58,917 nucleotides of DNA from Prevotella sp. (GCA_017412705.1 JAFPWS010000069.1:1-58917); one strand, 5' to 3'; shown: positions 41,715-51,145, numbered from the stretch's first letter. Numbers and translations are program-made. Notes: a model not told the origin generated them from the letters alone.

Positions 41715-41722
41715 TAACTTTG
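41715..41722 (+). promoter_or_regulatory. Promoter of ftsY-rimO-HU unit (-7 element)
   Basis: TAACTTTG, exact consensus, with only 8 bases to the ftsY ATG at 41731, so the leader is expected to be a few bases at most. Confidence 0.65.
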
Positions 41723-41730
41723 CACTCGTT

Positions 41731-42690
41731 ATGGGTATTTTTGGTTTCTTTAATAAGGATAAAAAGCAAACGCTGGACAAGGGTCTTGAAAAGACAAAGA
41801 CCAGCGTGTTCGACAAGCTGGCACGTGCCGTAGCCGGTAAGTCGAAGGTAGATGACGATGTTCTCGACAACCTGGAGGAGGTGCTGATAACTTCTGATGT
41901 AGGAGTGGAGACAACGCTGAAGATTATTGAGCGTATTGAAGAGCGTGTGGCTCGAGACAAGTATGTGTCAACCAGTGAGCTGGATGCCATTCTGCGCGAT
42001 GAGATTGCCTCGCTGTTGGCAGAAAACAATAGCGAGGATAATGAAAACTGGGATTTGCCCAGTGACCATAAGCCTTACGTCATACTCGTAGTGGGTGTGA
42101 ATGGGGTAGGTAAGACCACCACCATAGGCAAGCTGGCTTGGCAGTTCAAGCAGGCAGGCAAGAAGGTCTATCTGGGGGCTGCCGACACCTTCCGTGCTGC
42201 TGCTGTGGAGCAGCTGTGCATCTGGGGTGAGCGGGTAGGCGTTCCTGTTGTCAAGCAGCAGATGGGCTCAGACCCTGCCTCGGTGGCTTTCGACACTTTG
42301 CAGAGTGCCAAGGCCAATGGTGCCGACGTAGTGCTGATTGATACGGCAGGCCGTTTGCATAATAAGGTGGGTCTGATGAACGAGTTGAAGAAAATCAAGG
42401 AGGTCATGAAGAAAGTGCTGCCCGAGGCTCCCGACGAAGTGATGCTTGTACTGGACGGCTCTACGGGACAGAACGCTTTTGAACAGGCCAAGCAGTTCTC
42501 TGCTGTTACGCAGATTACCTCGTTGGCTATTACAAAGCTTGACGGAACCGCCAAGGGCGGTGTAGTCATCGGCATCTCTGATCAGCTGAAGGTGCCAGTC
42601 AAGTATATCGGGCTGGGTGAAGGCATGAAAGACTTGCAGCTCTTCAATAAGACACAGTTCGTGGACTCTTTGTTCAAGAAAGACGAATGA
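41731..42690 (+). CDS. ftsY: Signal recognition particle receptor FtsY
   Basis: SRP receptor GTPase that docks ribosome-SRP complexes at the membrane. The 319-residue protein has the N domain (about 10-105), and the NG GTPase with [15 protein letters not shown] near 123, [35 protein letters not shown] and the closing KYIGLGEG. It lacks the long acidic A domain of E. coli FtsY, which is common in this phylum. Starting at 41731 avoids the terminator and promoter read by the longer frame. It overlaps rimO by ATGA. Confidence 0.97.
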   Translation: MGIFGFFNKDKKQTLDKGLEKTKTSVFDKLARAVAGKSKVDDDVLDNLEEVLITSDVGVETTLKIIERIEERVARDKYVSTSELDAILRDEIASLLAENNSEDNENWDLPSDHKPYVILVVGVNGVGKTTTIGKLAWQFKQAGKKVYLGAADTFRAAAVEQLCIWGERVGVPVVKQQMGSDPASVAFDTLQSAKANGADVVLIDTAGRLHNKVGLMNELKKIKEVMKKVLPEAPDEVMLVLDGSTGQNAFEQAKQFSAVTQITSLAITKLDGTAKGGVVIGISDQLKVPVKYIGLGEGMKDLQLFNKTQFVDSLFKKDE

Positions 42691-43985
42691 ATAAGCCCAC
42701 CATAGATATTATTACCTTAGGATGCTCGAAGAACCTTGTCGACAGCGAGATGTTGATGGGACTCTTTGAAACTCACGGCTATCGTGTTACCCACGATTCG
42801 GAGAATCCGCAGGGGGGGATAGCGGTGGTAAATACCTGTGGCTTTATTGAGGATGCCAAACAAGAGAGCATCAATACTATTCTGGAGTTTGCACAGGCCA
42901 AGGAGGAGGGACGACTAAAGAAACTCTTTGTAATGGGCTGTCTGTCGGAACGCTATTTGGCCGATTTGGAGAAAGAAATTCCGGAAGTTGACGGGTGGTA
43001 TGGAAAATTTAACTATAAAAGGCTCTTAGAGGATTTGGATGACCAGTTGTCTCCCCAAGAGGCCTGGCGTCATATCACCACTCCTCGCCATTATGCTTAT
43101 CTGAAGATTAGTGAGGGCTGTGACCGTCATTGCGCCTACTGTGCCATACCGCTTATTACGGGTCGTCACCAAAGCCGTCCTATGCAGGAGATTCTGGATG
43201 AGGTACGTTGGCTGGTCAGCCAGGGTACGAAAGAGTTCCAGGTCATTGCCCAGGAGTTGACCTACTATGGTGTGGATATTGATGGCAGGCAGCATATAGC
43301 AGAACTCATAGAGCAGATGGCAGATATAGAGGGTGTTGAGTGGATTCGTCTGCACTACGCCTATCCTGCCCACTTCCCTTGGGAACTGCTAAGGGTGATG
43401 CGTGAGAAGAAGAATGTGTGCAACTATCTGGACATTGCCCTGCAGCACATCTCCGACCATATGCTGGGTCGTATGCAACGCCATGTGACCAAGGATGAGA
43501 CCTATGAACTGATTCAGAAGATGCGTCGAGAGGTACCGGGCATCCACCTGCGTACTACGCTGATGGTGGGTTTCCCTGGTGAGACTGAAGAGGACTTTAA
43601 AGAGTTGATAGAGTTTACTAAGTGGGCACGCTTTGAGCGTATGGGAGCCTTTGCCTATAGTGAGGAAGACGGTACCTATAGTGCCCAGCACTATGAAGAC
43701 GATGTTCCTCAGGAGGTGAAGCAACAGCGCTTGGACAAGCTGATGCGGGTGCAACAGAATATTTCCGCTGAGATAGAGGCAGCCAAGATAGGGCAGACGC
43801 TTCGCGTCGTCATAGACCGTATGGAGGGCGACTGGTATGTAGGACGTACGGAGTTCTGCTCGCCAGAGGTAGACCCGGAGGTGTTGCTGCCTGCCAGTGA
43901 GGCGCTGAAAATCGGTGAGTTCTATGAGGCTCGCATAACGGATGCAGAAGAATTTGATTTATACGCCACAACGAAATATGAATAA
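42687..43985 (+). CDS. rimO: Ribosomal protein S12 methylthiotransferase RimO
   Basis: Radical-SAM enzyme that methylthiolates an aspartate of ribosomal protein S12. The 432-residue protein has the N-terminal UPF0004 domain with Cys in LGCSKNLVDSE, NTCGFIEDA and MGCLSER, the radical-SAM cluster C145-x3-C149-x2-C152 (CDRHCAYC) and the C-terminal TRAM domain. The motif CSKNLVDSE distinguishes RimO from MiaB. Overlaps ftsY by 4 bases and the HU gene by 8. Confidence 0.97.
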   Translation: MNKPTIDIITLGCSKNLVDSEMLMGLFETHGYRVTHDSENPQGGIAVVNTCGFIEDAKQESINTILEFAQAKEEGRLKKLFVMGCLSERYLADLEKEIPEVDGWYGKFNYKRLLEDLDDQLSPQEAWRHITTPRHYAYLKISEGCDRHCAYCAIPLITGRHQSRPMQEILDEVRWLVSQGTKEFQVIAQELTYYGVDIDGRQHIAELIEQMADIEGVEWIRLHYAYPAHFPWELLRVMREKKNVCNYLDIALQHISDHMLGRMQRHVTKDETYELIQKMRREVPGIHLRTTLMVGFPGETEEDFKELIEFTKWARFERMGAFAYSEEDGTYSAQHYEDDVPQEVKQQRLDKLMRVQQNISAEIEAAKIGQTLRVVIDRMEGDWYVGRTEFCSPEVDPEVLLPASEALKIGEFYEARITDAEEFDLYATTKYE

Positions 43986-44259
43986 CAAGGAATTTATTGC
44001 CGAACTGGCTGAGCGCACAGGGTATAGTATGAAGGATACCCAGAAGTTGGTGAACAATGTCATCAACGCTATGGGCGATGCTTTTCAGGAAGACAATAGT
44101 GTGCTTGTGCCTAACTTCGGAACCTTCGAGGCGAAGAAGAAAATGGAGCGTGTCATCATTAATCCTTCTACGGGCCAGCGTATGCTGGTGCCACCGAAAC
44201 TGGTGCTTAACTTCAAACCCAATCAGACCTGGAAGGATAAATTGAAAGGAGGCCAATAA
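43978..44259 (+). CDS. HU-family DNA-binding protein
   Basis: A 93-residue protein of the HU/IHF fold: helical N terminus (MNNKEFIAELAERTGYSMKD), then VPNFGTFEAKKK and the DNA-binding beta arm with the conserved INPSTGQRM. Start chosen at 43978 because the fold starts there and the overlap with rimO is then only 8 bases. The next gene, 2 bases later, also begins with an HU-like domain, so the two may form heterodimers. Confidence 0.92.
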   Translation: MNNKEFIAELAERTGYSMKDTQKLVNNVINAMGDAFQEDNSVLVPNFGTFEAKKKMERVIINPSTGQRMLVPPKLVLNFKPNQTWKDKLKGGQ

Positions 44260-44261
44260 CG

Positions 44262-45368
44262 ATGGGGAAGTTGACGATACAAGATATAGCTGCCATTCTC
44301 GTCGAAAAGAATGGCTTTGACAAGCGTGATGCCAATAAGTTTGCCTATGCCATGTTTGCTTTGATACAGGAACGGCTGGAGACAGACCAATTGGTGAAAG
44401 TTAAGGGGTTGGGTACCTTTAAGATTGTTGATGTGGAGGCTCGTGAGAGTGTCAGCGTCCGTACAGGTGAGCGTGTCACTATCAGTGGTCATGCCAAGGT
44501 GTCTTTCACTCCCGATGCTACGATGAAGGAATTGGTAAACAGGCCTTTCTCGCAGTTTGAGACTGTAGTGTTGAATGAGGGCGTCGAGTTTGAGGATATG
44601 AAGGATGAAGAGGAGCCAGAGTCAGAACTTGCCCCGAATGAAGAGCCAAAGCAACCTGAGGAACTTGTTGCGACAGAGGAGTATATAGGAGAGGAGAAGC
44701 CAGTAATAACGGAAGACCTAGTATTAGTTGAAGAGAAACCTGTATTAGTAGAAGAGCCTGTTGTGGCAGATGAGCCAGCCATTGAAATAGAAGATGACGA
44801 GGAAGAAACGCGTCCTTGGGGACGTTGGATTCTGACAGCCCTCGGGGTGCTGGTCTTGATGGCGCTTTCGGCTTGGGGAGGCTATTATTATGGTAGCCGG
44901 CAAGTTGCATCTTCCCTCGCTACTGTTCCCGATACGGTGGTAGTACATGATACGATAAAGGCAGTTCCTGCTGATACAATGCCTTCTCTGAAGGATGAGC
45001 CAGACGCCGAGCCTACAAGGCTGGAGCCTGCTACGGAGGCAGCAAAGGTTGAACCTATAGCAAGCCCGTCTAAGTCAGATGCCAAGCCTGCTAAGGCAGA
45101 GCCGAAGGAGGAGGCTAAGCTTGAGTCTGTTGACAAATATGCTCAGAAGGATGCCCGTGTCCGCTTGGGCGCCTATCGTATTGTGGGGCTTGACCATGAG
45201 GTGAAGGTACAGCCAGGCCAGACTTTCTATAGTATCTGTCGAGGTAATCTGGGACCGGATATGGAATGTTACGTCGAAGTATTCAATGATTTGCCGCAGA
45301 ATCCGAAAATTAAGGAGGGGCAGATTATTAAGATTCCTAAGCTTCAATTGAAGAAAAGGAAGAAGTAA
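44262..45368 (+). CDS. HU-like domain / transmembrane / LysM fusion protein
   Basis: The 368-residue protein starts with an HU/IHF-like domain (about 1-92; LTIQDIAAILVEKNGF, VKVKGLGTFKIV and an arm region around VRTGERVTISGHAKV), continues with a Glu/Pro-rich acidic linker (about 105-185), one membrane helix (about 190-212, ILTALGVLVLMALSAWGG), an Ala/Lys/Pro-rich linker (about 230-300) and a C-terminal LysM-like domain (about 311-363, VKVQPGQTFYSICRGNLG to IIKIPKL). Topology predicts the DNA-binding domain in the cytoplasm and LysM, a peptidoglycan-binding fold, in the periplasm. Two bases after the HU gene; a terminator follows. Function is not established; a nucleoid-to-wall tether is inference. 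Confidence 0.85.
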   Translation: MGKLTIQDIAAILVEKNGFDKRDANKFAYAMFALIQERLETDQLVKVKGLGTFKIVDVEARESVSVRTGERVTISGHAKVSFTPDATMKELVNRPFSQFETVVLNEGVEFEDMKDEEEPESELAPNEEPKQPEELVATEEYIGEEKPVITEDLVLVEEKPVLVEEPVVADEPAIEIEDDEEETRPWGRWILTALGVLVLMALSAWGGYYYGSRQVASSLATVPDTVVVHDTIKAVPADTMPSLKDEPDAEPTRLEPATEAAKVEPIASPSKSDAKPAKAEPKEEAKLESVDKYAQKDARVRLGAYRIVGLDHEVKVQPGQTFYSICRGNLGPDMECYVEVFNDLPQNPKIKEGQIIKIPKLQLKKRKK

Positions 45369-45385
45369 ATACCAACAATAAAATG

Positions 45386-45425
45386 AAAGTTTCCTAAAAT
45401 ATAAGTTTTGGGAAACTTTTTTAAT
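45386..45425 (+). terminator. Rho-independent terminator after the HU/LysM gene
   Basis: AAAGTTTCC (45386-45394) and GGAAACTTT (45411-45419) form a 9-base stem followed by a T-run, 18 bases after the stop. Confidence 0.8.
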
Positions 45426-45468
45426 ATTATTTAGGTAAGAAAACGTGCGTAATAAGCGAGGAAATGAC

Positions 45469-45476
45469 TACTTTTG
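45469..45476 (+). promoter_or_regulatory. Promoter of the bat operon (-7 element)
   Basis: TACTTTTG, exact TAnnTTTG match, 38 bases before the MoxR ATG; the genes to at least 53753 follow with minimal gaps. Confidence 0.6.
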
Positions 45477-45514
45477 CACCTTGAAAAAGAGTATTCATAA
45501 AATAAGAAAATATT

Positions 45515-46510
45515 ATGGCAGAAGCTATTGACATCCGTGAGTTGAATATCCGGATAGAACAACAAAGTGGATTCGTGACCAATCTTGTGACGGGTATGGA
45601 TCAGGTAATTGTAGGACAGAAACACTTAGTAGACTCGTTGCTGATAGGTCTTTTGAGTGACGGAAACATCCTGCTGGAAGGCGTTCCTGGATTGGCTAAG
45701 ACATTGGCAATCAAGACACTGTCTCAGTTGATAGATGCAACCTACAGTCGTATTCAGTTTACTCCAGATCTGTTGCCTGCTGACGTGACAGGTACGATGA
45801 TTTATTCGCAGAAAGAGGAGAAATTCCAAGTTAAGAAAGGTCCTGTTTTTGCCAACTTCGTGCTGGCTGATGAAATCAACCGTGCCCCAGCCAAGGTGCA
45901 GAGTGCCTTGCTTGAGGCCATGCAGGAGAAGCAGGTGACTATTGGTTCTGATACCTTCGACCTGCCTAATCCCTTCCTTGTGATGGCTACGCAGAACCCC
46001 ATCGAGCAGGAGGGTACTTATCCGCTGCCAGAGGCACAGATGGACCGTTTCATGTTGAAGGTGGTCATTGGTTATCCTACCATTGATGAGGAGAAGAAGA
46101 TTATTCGTGAGAATATTGGTGGCGGACTGCCCAAGGTAAGTCCTGTCACAACAGCAGCCGAGATTGTCAAGGCTCGTGAGGTGGTCCGTGAGGTGTATTT
46201 GGACGAGAAGATAGAGCAGTACATTGCCGATATCGTCTTCGCCACCCGCTATCCTGACAAGTATGGTCTGAAGGATATGAAGGAGATGATTTCGTTTGGT
46301 GGCTCGCCCCGTGCTTCCATCAATTTGGCTAAGGCAGCCCGTGCCTATGCATTTATCAAGCGTCGCGGCTATGTGGTGCCAGAGGATGTGCGTGCTGTGG
46401 CTCACGACGTGCTACGTCACCGTATTGGTCTGACCTATGAGGCTGAGGCTTCTAACGTCACCAGTGAGGAAATCGTCTCGAAGATTATCAACAAGGTGGA
46501 AGTGCCTTGA
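45515..46510 (+). CDS. MoxR-family AAA+ ATPase of the bat operon
   Basis: A 331-residue AAA+ ATPase that is thought to act as a chaperone with VWA-domain proteins. Seen: Walker A EGVPGLAKT, Walker B VLADEINRAP, the MATQNPIEQEGTYPLPEAQ sensor region and the C-terminal lid with GGSPRASINL. It heads the unit MoxR-DUF58-BatX/BatD-like-BatA-BatBC-BatDE, the same order as in Bacteroides fragilis, where the bat genes affect oxygen tolerance. Confidence 0.95.
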   Translation: MAEAIDIRELNIRIEQQSGFVTNLVTGMDQVIVGQKHLVDSLLIGLLSDGNILLEGVPGLAKTLAIKTLSQLIDATYSRIQFTPDLLPADVTGTMIYSQKEEKFQVKKGPVFANFVLADEINRAPAKVQSALLEAMQEKQVTIGSDTFDLPNPFLVMATQNPIEQEGTYPLPEAQMDRFMLKVVIGYPTIDEEKKIIRENIGGGLPKVSPVTTAAEIVKAREVVREVYLDEKIEQYIADIVFATRYPDKYGLKDMKEMISFGGSPRASINLAKAARAYAFIKRRGYVVPEDVRAVAHDVLRHRIGLTYEAEASNVTSEEIVSKIINKVEVP

Positions 46511-46527
46511 TACATTGAACTTTGAAG

Positions 46528-47397
46528 ATGGAAACATCTGAAATACTCAAGAAAGTACGGAAGATAGAGATTAAGGCTCGTGGCCTGAGCTCAAATGTCT
46601 TCGCGGGGCAATACCATTCAGCCTTTAAGGGCAGGGGTATGGCCTTCAGCGAGGTGCGTGAGTATCAGTATGGCGACGATGTGCGAGATATAGACTGGAA
46701 TGTTACAGCCCGCTTCCATCGTCCCTATGTCAAGGTCTTTGAGGAGGAGCGTGAGCTGACTGTCATGCTGCTGATAGATGTCAGCGGCTCGTTAGACTTC
46801 GGCACACAACGCCAGATGAAGCGCGACATGGTGACAGAGATTGCTGCTACGCTGGCTTTCTCGGCTATCCAGAACAATGATAAGATAGGTGTGGTGTTTT
46901 TCTCAGACCGTATAGAGAAGTATATCCCTCCCAAGAAAGGCCGCAAGCACATCCTCTATATCATCCGTGAGATGCTTGACTTCAAGCCAGAGTCGAAGCG
47001 TACTGATGTTAAGCAGGCGCTGGAGTTTCTGACCAGTGTGTCGAAACGTCGTTGTACGGCTTTTGTGCTCAGCGACTTCTACGACCGACAGAACTTTCTG
47101 CAACCTCTGCAGATAGCTAACCGCAAGCATGATGTGGTGGCATTGCAGGTCTATGACATCCGTGCCCGTGAGTTACCTGATGTCGGCTTGGTACGAGTGG
47201 TTGATGCTGAGACAGGCTATGAGCAGTACATCGATACCTCGAGTAAACGACTACGCCAGGCCCATGAGAAGTATTGGCGCCAGTGTCAGGAACAACTGCG
47301 CGAGACGATGAATAAGAGTAATGTCGATTTGGTAAGTATTGCTACAAATGAAGACTATGTGAAGGCGCTGCTGATACTGTTTAAACAGAGAAGTTGA
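46528..47397 (+). CDS. DUF58 protein of the bat operon
   Basis: A 289-residue protein of the DUF58 family, with the FKGRGMAFSEVREYQYGDDVR core preceding the DIDWNVTARF motif (here shown in two parts) and a degenerate VWA-like domain (DVSGSLDFG, the MIDAS-like D-x-S-x-S). Start at ATG 46528; the frame can be extended to a TTG at 46522. It sits 17 bases behind the MoxR gene; the stop overlaps the next ATG (TGATG). Confidence 0.93.
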   Translation: METSEILKKVRKIEIKARGLSSNVFAGQYHSAFKGRGMAFSEVREYQYGDDVRDIDWNVTARFHRPYVKVFEEERELTVMLLIDVSGSLDFGTQRQMKRDMVTEIAATLAFSAIQNNDKIGVVFFSDRIEKYIPPKKGRKHILYIIREMLDFKPESKRTDVKQALEFLTSVSKRRCTAFVLSDFYDRQNFLQPLQIANRKHDVVALQVYDIRARELPDVGLVRVVDAETGYEQYIDTSSKRLRQAHEKYWRQCQEQLRETMNKSNVDLVSIATNEDYVKALLILFKQRS

Positions 47398-48440
47398 TGA
47401 AAAGAACTGCAATATTTATAATTCTGATAGCCAGTGTCTTGTCGATATTTGCGCAAGCCAGTGTTCAGGCAAAGATTGACCCGATAGAGATGATGATTGG
47501 CGAGCATGCCACCGTCACGCTTACCGTGCAGGCACCAGACGATGCAAAGGTTGAATGGCCTGTACTGCAGGCACGCCAGATACTCATGCCCGGAGTGGAG
47601 GTGATTAACTCCCACCATCCTGACAGTCGTACGATGACCATCGTACTGACTTCCTTTGATGGCAATCTTTATCCGCTGCCAGCCTTCAAGGTGAAGGTTA
47701 ATGGCAAGGAACTGAAAACGACAGAGTTGGCGTTGAAGGTGATAGAGATGGAGGTGGACACGACGCAGACGAATAAGTTCTTCGGTCCCAAGGATGTGCA
47801 GGACAATCCGTTCCAGTGGAGTGACTGGGCGCTGTCGTTCTGGCTTAGCATCCTGATGTTGGTGCTGATAGCCCTGTGCTATTACCTTTATCTGCGGCTG
47901 CGTGACAACAAGCCCATCATCACTACCATTAAGATAGTGAAGCGCTTGCTGCCTCATCAGAAGGCCATGCAGGAGATAGAACAGATCAAGGCCGACAAGA
48001 TGGTGACTGCTGAGAATCCGAAGGAATACTACACCAAGCTGACTGATACATTGCGCAAGTATATTGAGGAGCGCTATGGTTTCTCGGCTATGGAGATGAC
48101 CAGTACCGAGATTATTGAGCGCCTGATGTCTACAGGAGACCAGCAGTCTTTGGATGAGCTGCGCCAACTGTTTACTACTGCCGACCTCGTGAAGTTCGCA
48201 AAGTATTCGACGATGATTAATGAGAACGATGCCAACTTGGTGAATGCCATCGACTTCATCAATCAGACGAAACAGGAGAACCAGCCTGTTGAGGAGGTGC
48301 AGAAACCTGTGCTTTCAGAGGCTGACCAGCGTTCGCAAAAAGAACGTCGTGTCCTAAAGCTGATTATCTGGGGCATTTCTGCAGTTACGGTAGTACTGTT
48401 CTGCTATATTGTCTATAGTGTTTATGTGCTAATAGTTTAG
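47397..48440 (+). CDS. Bat operon membrane protein (unnamed, between DUF58 and BatA)
   Basis: The 347-residue protein has a signal peptide (about 1-20), a beta-rich domain similar to the start of BatD-like proteins (IGEHATVTLTVQAPDD, ~30-120), a membrane helix (about 150-172), a cytoplasmic helical region (KEYYTKLTDTLRKYIEERY, which resembles the small domain at the BatD C terminus) and a last membrane helix (about 322-345). Its position between DUF58 and batA is standard for Bacteroidales. Start at 47397, overlapping the previous stop by one base. Role within Bat is unknown. Confidence 0.83.
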   Translation: MKRTAIFIILIASVLSIFAQASVQAKIDPIEMMIGEHATVTLTVQAPDDAKVEWPVLQARQILMPGVEVINSHHPDSRTMTIVLTSFDGNLYPLPAFKVKVNGKELKTTELALKVIEMEVDTTQTNKFFGPKDVQDNPFQWSDWALSFWLSILMLVLIALCYYLYLRLRDNKPIITTIKIVKRLLPHQKAMQEIEQIKADKMVTAENPKEYYTKLTDTLRKYIEERYGFSAMEMTSTEIIERLMSTGDQQSLDELRQLFTTADLVKFAKYSTMINENDANLVNAIDFINQTKQENQPVEEVQKPVLSEADQRSQKERRVLKLIIWGISAVTVVLFCYIVYSVYVLIV

Positions 48441-48447
48441 AAAGAGA

Positions 48448-49446
48448 ATGGAATTTGCCAATAAAGAATATCTGTTGCTGCTCCTGTTGCTGATACCTTA
48501 TATAATATGGTATCTGATGTACAGGAAGAAGAGCGAGCCCTCGATGCGAATGAGCGATACCAATGTCTATCGCTTTGCGCCTCGTTCGTGGAAGGTGGCA
48601 CTCATGCCCCTACAGCCCTTGCTGCGTATGGCAGTCTTTGTGCTGGTAGTGCTGGTGCTGGCTCGTCCTCAGACACAGAACTCATGGAAGAACCAGACTG
48701 TTGAGGGTATCGATATCATGCTGGCTATGGACGTGTCTACCTCTATGCTGGCAGAAGACCTGAAGCCTAATCGTATTGAGGCTGCGAAGCAGGTAGCTGC
48801 AGAGTTTATCACAGGACGCCCCAATGATAATATAGGCTTGAGTATCTTTGCCGGTGAGGCCTTTACCCAGTGTCCTATGACCACAGACCATGCTTCACTG
48901 CTGAACTTGCTGCAAGGAGTGCGTACCGATATTGCTGCCCGTGGCTTGATAGAAGATGGTACGGCTATCGGTATGGGACTGGCCAATGCGGTTAGTCGTC
49001 TGAAGGACTCGAAGGCCAAGAGTCGTGTGGTCATCCTGCTGACGGATGGTTCTAACAACCGTGGTGACTTGTCACCTATGACAGCTGCCGAGATAGCCAA
49101 GAGTCTGGGCATTCGCGTCTATACCATTGGCGTGGGCACCAACAAGGTGGCTCCATATCCCATGCAGGTGGGTGGGGGAGTGCAGTATGTCAATATCCCT
49201 GTCGAGATTGACACCAAGACACTTAATGAGATAGCTTTGGCTACCGATGGCGACTTCTATCGTGCCACCAACAACCGTGAGCTGCAGAATATCTATAAGG
49301 AGATTGACAAGCTGGAGAAGTCGAAGTTGAATGTCAAGAAGTTCAGCAAGAAGTACGAGGCCTATCAGCCTTTCGCCCTTGCTGCTGCCTTGCTGTTGCT
49401 GCTGGAAATCCTGCTCAGAATAACCATATTCAGAAAACTACCGTAA
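48448..49446 (+). CDS. batA: BatA, VWA-domain protein
   Basis: The 332-residue protein has two N-terminal membrane helices (about 5-20 and 55-75), a VWA domain (about 88-280) with the MIDAS motif DVSTSMLAED and the threonine/aspartate positions in LTDGSNNRGD, and a C-terminal helix (about 308-326). Such proteins form oligomers in the membrane facing the periplasm. Four bases separate it from the BatB-BatC fusion. Confidence 0.93.
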   Translation: MEFANKEYLLLLLLLIPYIIWYLMYRKKSEPSMRMSDTNVYRFAPRSWKVALMPLQPLLRMAVFVLVVLVLARPQTQNSWKNQTVEGIDIMLAMDVSTSMLAEDLKPNRIEAAKQVAAEFITGRPNDNIGLSIFAGEAFTQCPMTTDHASLLNLLQGVRTDIAARGLIEDGTAIGMGLANAVSRLKDSKAKSRVVILLTDGSNNRGDLSPMTAAEIAKSLGIRVYTIGVGTNKVAPYPMQVGGGVQYVNIPVEIDTKTLNEIALATDGDFYRATNNRELQNIYKEIDKLEKSKLNVKKFSKKYEAYQPFALAAALLLLLEILLRITIFRKLP

Positions 49447-49450
49447 CATC

Positions 49451-51145
49451 ATGTTTAGATTTGAAGACCCTATATACCTCTATCTGTTAGCAGCCATCCC
49501 GTTGCTATTCGTCATCCGTTGGTTGATGGTACGCCAGCAGAAGAAACGTCTGCGTCGGTTTGGCGACCCTGAGTTGGTGCGCCAACTGATGCCTGATGTG
49601 TCTCGCTTCCGTCCTGCTGTCAAGTTCTGGCTGCTGCTGGGGGCACTGGCTTTGCTCATCGTCATGTTGGCTCGTCCGCAGATGGGTACCAAGATTAGTC
49701 ATGAGAAGCGAACAGGTATTGAGACCATCATCTGTATGGACATCAGTAATTCGATGCTGGCTGAGGATGTGACACCCAGTCGTTTGGATCGTGCCAAGAT
49801 GATGGTTGAGAACTTGGTTGACCACTTCAACAACGATAAAATAGGTCTGATAGTCTTTGCAGGCGATGCCTTTGTGCAATTGCCCATTACCAGCGACTAT
49901 GTCAGTGCCAAGATGTTCCTGTCGAGTATCGACCCGTCGATGATTGCCACCCAGGGAACAGACATTGCCGCTGCCATCACGATGGCCTCGCATAGCTTTA
50001 CCCAGCAGGAAGGTGTAGGCAAGGCTATCATCGTCATTACCGATGGTGAGGATCATGAGGGTGGTGCCATGGAGGCTGCAAAGGAAGCTAATGAGAAAGG
50101 CATGCGAACCTATGTCTTAGGTGTTGGCTCACCTAACGGAGCTCCCATCCCGACAGGCAATGGCGACTATCTGAAGGATAATAGTGGTCAGACCGTTATG
50201 ACAGGCCTGAATGAGGAGATGTGTCGTCAGCTGGCTGATGCCGGTAGTGGTGCCTATATTCATGTCGAGAACAATAGCAATGCTCAGGACCAGCTGGACA
50301 ATGAACTTGACAAGCTGGCCAAGAAGGAGATATCGTCTACCATCTATAGCGACTACGACGAACAGTTTCAGGCAGTAGGCATCATCGTCGTGCTGTTGCT
50401 TATCCTTGAAGTATGCATCCTTGAAATCAAGAACCCGATGCTGAAAAACATCTCTCTGTTCCGTCGTACTCCTAAGGCTGCTGCTACCATGCTGTTGCTG
50501 CTGTTAGCCATAGGTGCCCAGGCCCAGACCGACCGTCTGCTGGTGCGTCAGGGCAACAAACAGTTCCGAAAGGGCAATGCTGCCGATGCAGAGGTGTCGT
50601 ATCGCAAGGCTGTGGAGAAGAACCAGCGTAATCCGCAGGCTAACTACAACTTGGGCAATGCCCTGATGCAGCAGCGCAAGGACTCGCTGGCTACCGTCCA
50701 GTTCCAGAATGCTGCCAAGATGGAAACCAATCCGTTGCGTCGTGCTCAGGCTTATCACAACATTGGTGTCATCTGTCAGCAGCATCAGATGTTTAGTGAG
50801 GCTATTGAGGCTTATAAGGAGGCTCTGCGCAACAATCCTACTGACGACGAGACACGCTATAACCTGGAGCTTTGTAAGCGCCAGCAACAACAGCAGAACC
50901 AGGATCAACAGAATCAGGATCAGAAGAATAAGGACAAGGACAAGCAAGATCAGCAGAAGCAAGACCAGGATAAGAAGGACAAGCAGAAGCAGAATCAGGA
51001 AAAGCAGCCAGACAAGCAGCAGATGAGCAAGGAGAATGCCGAGCAGTTGCTGAATGCTGCCATGCAGGAAGAAAAAAACACTCAGGAGCGTATGAAGAAG
51101 GCCCAGCAACAGCCTCAGCGTCGTCGTCTGGAGAAGAATTGGTAA
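49451..51145 (+). CDS. BatB-BatC fusion: VWA domain followed by TPR domain
   Basis: The 564-residue protein joins a BatB-like part (about 1-330: two helices, VWA domain with MIDAS DISNSMLAED, C-terminal helix about 305-325) to a BatC-like part. At about 345-358 a hydrophobic stretch ending IGAQAQ looks like a former signal peptide. TPR units follow (about 360-470) and the tail (about 478-540) is made of Gln, Asp, Lys and Asn. In Bacteroides, BatB and BatC are separate proteins. No internal stop or frameshift is seen, so the fusion is genuine in this sequence. Confidence 0.9.
   Translation: MFRFEDPIYLYLLAAIPLLFVIRWLMVRQQKKRLRRFGDPELVRQLMPDVSRFRPAVKFWLLLGALALLIVMLARPQMGTKISHEKRTGIETIICMDISNSMLAEDVTPSRLDRAKMMVENLVDHFNNDKIGLIVFAGDAFVQLPITSDYVSAKMFLSSIDPSMIATQGTDIAAAITMASHSFTQQEGVGKAIIVITDGEDHEGGAMEAAKEANEKGMRTYVLGVGSPNGAPIPTGNGDYLKDNSGQTVMTGLNEEMCRQLADAGSGAYIHVENNSNAQDQLDNELDKLAKKEISSTIYSDYDEQFQAVGIIVVLLLILEVCILEIKNPMLKNISLFRRTPKAAATMLLLLLAIGAQAQTDRLLVRQGNKQFRKGNAADAEVSYRKAVEKNQRNPQANYNLGNALMQQRKDSLATVQFQNAAKMETNPLRRAQAYHNIGVICQQHQMFSEAIEAYKEALRNNPTDDETRYNLELCKRQQQQQNQDQQNQDQKNKDKDKQDQQKQDQDKKDKQKQNQEKQPDKQQMSKENAEQLLNAAMQEEKNTQERMKKAQQQPQRRRLEKNW

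Noticed and set aside
50880-51040. Gln/Asp/Lys-rich tract as frameshift or assembly artefact
   Set aside because: The frame stays open, the composition fits known BatC tails, and coding resumes normally afterwards.
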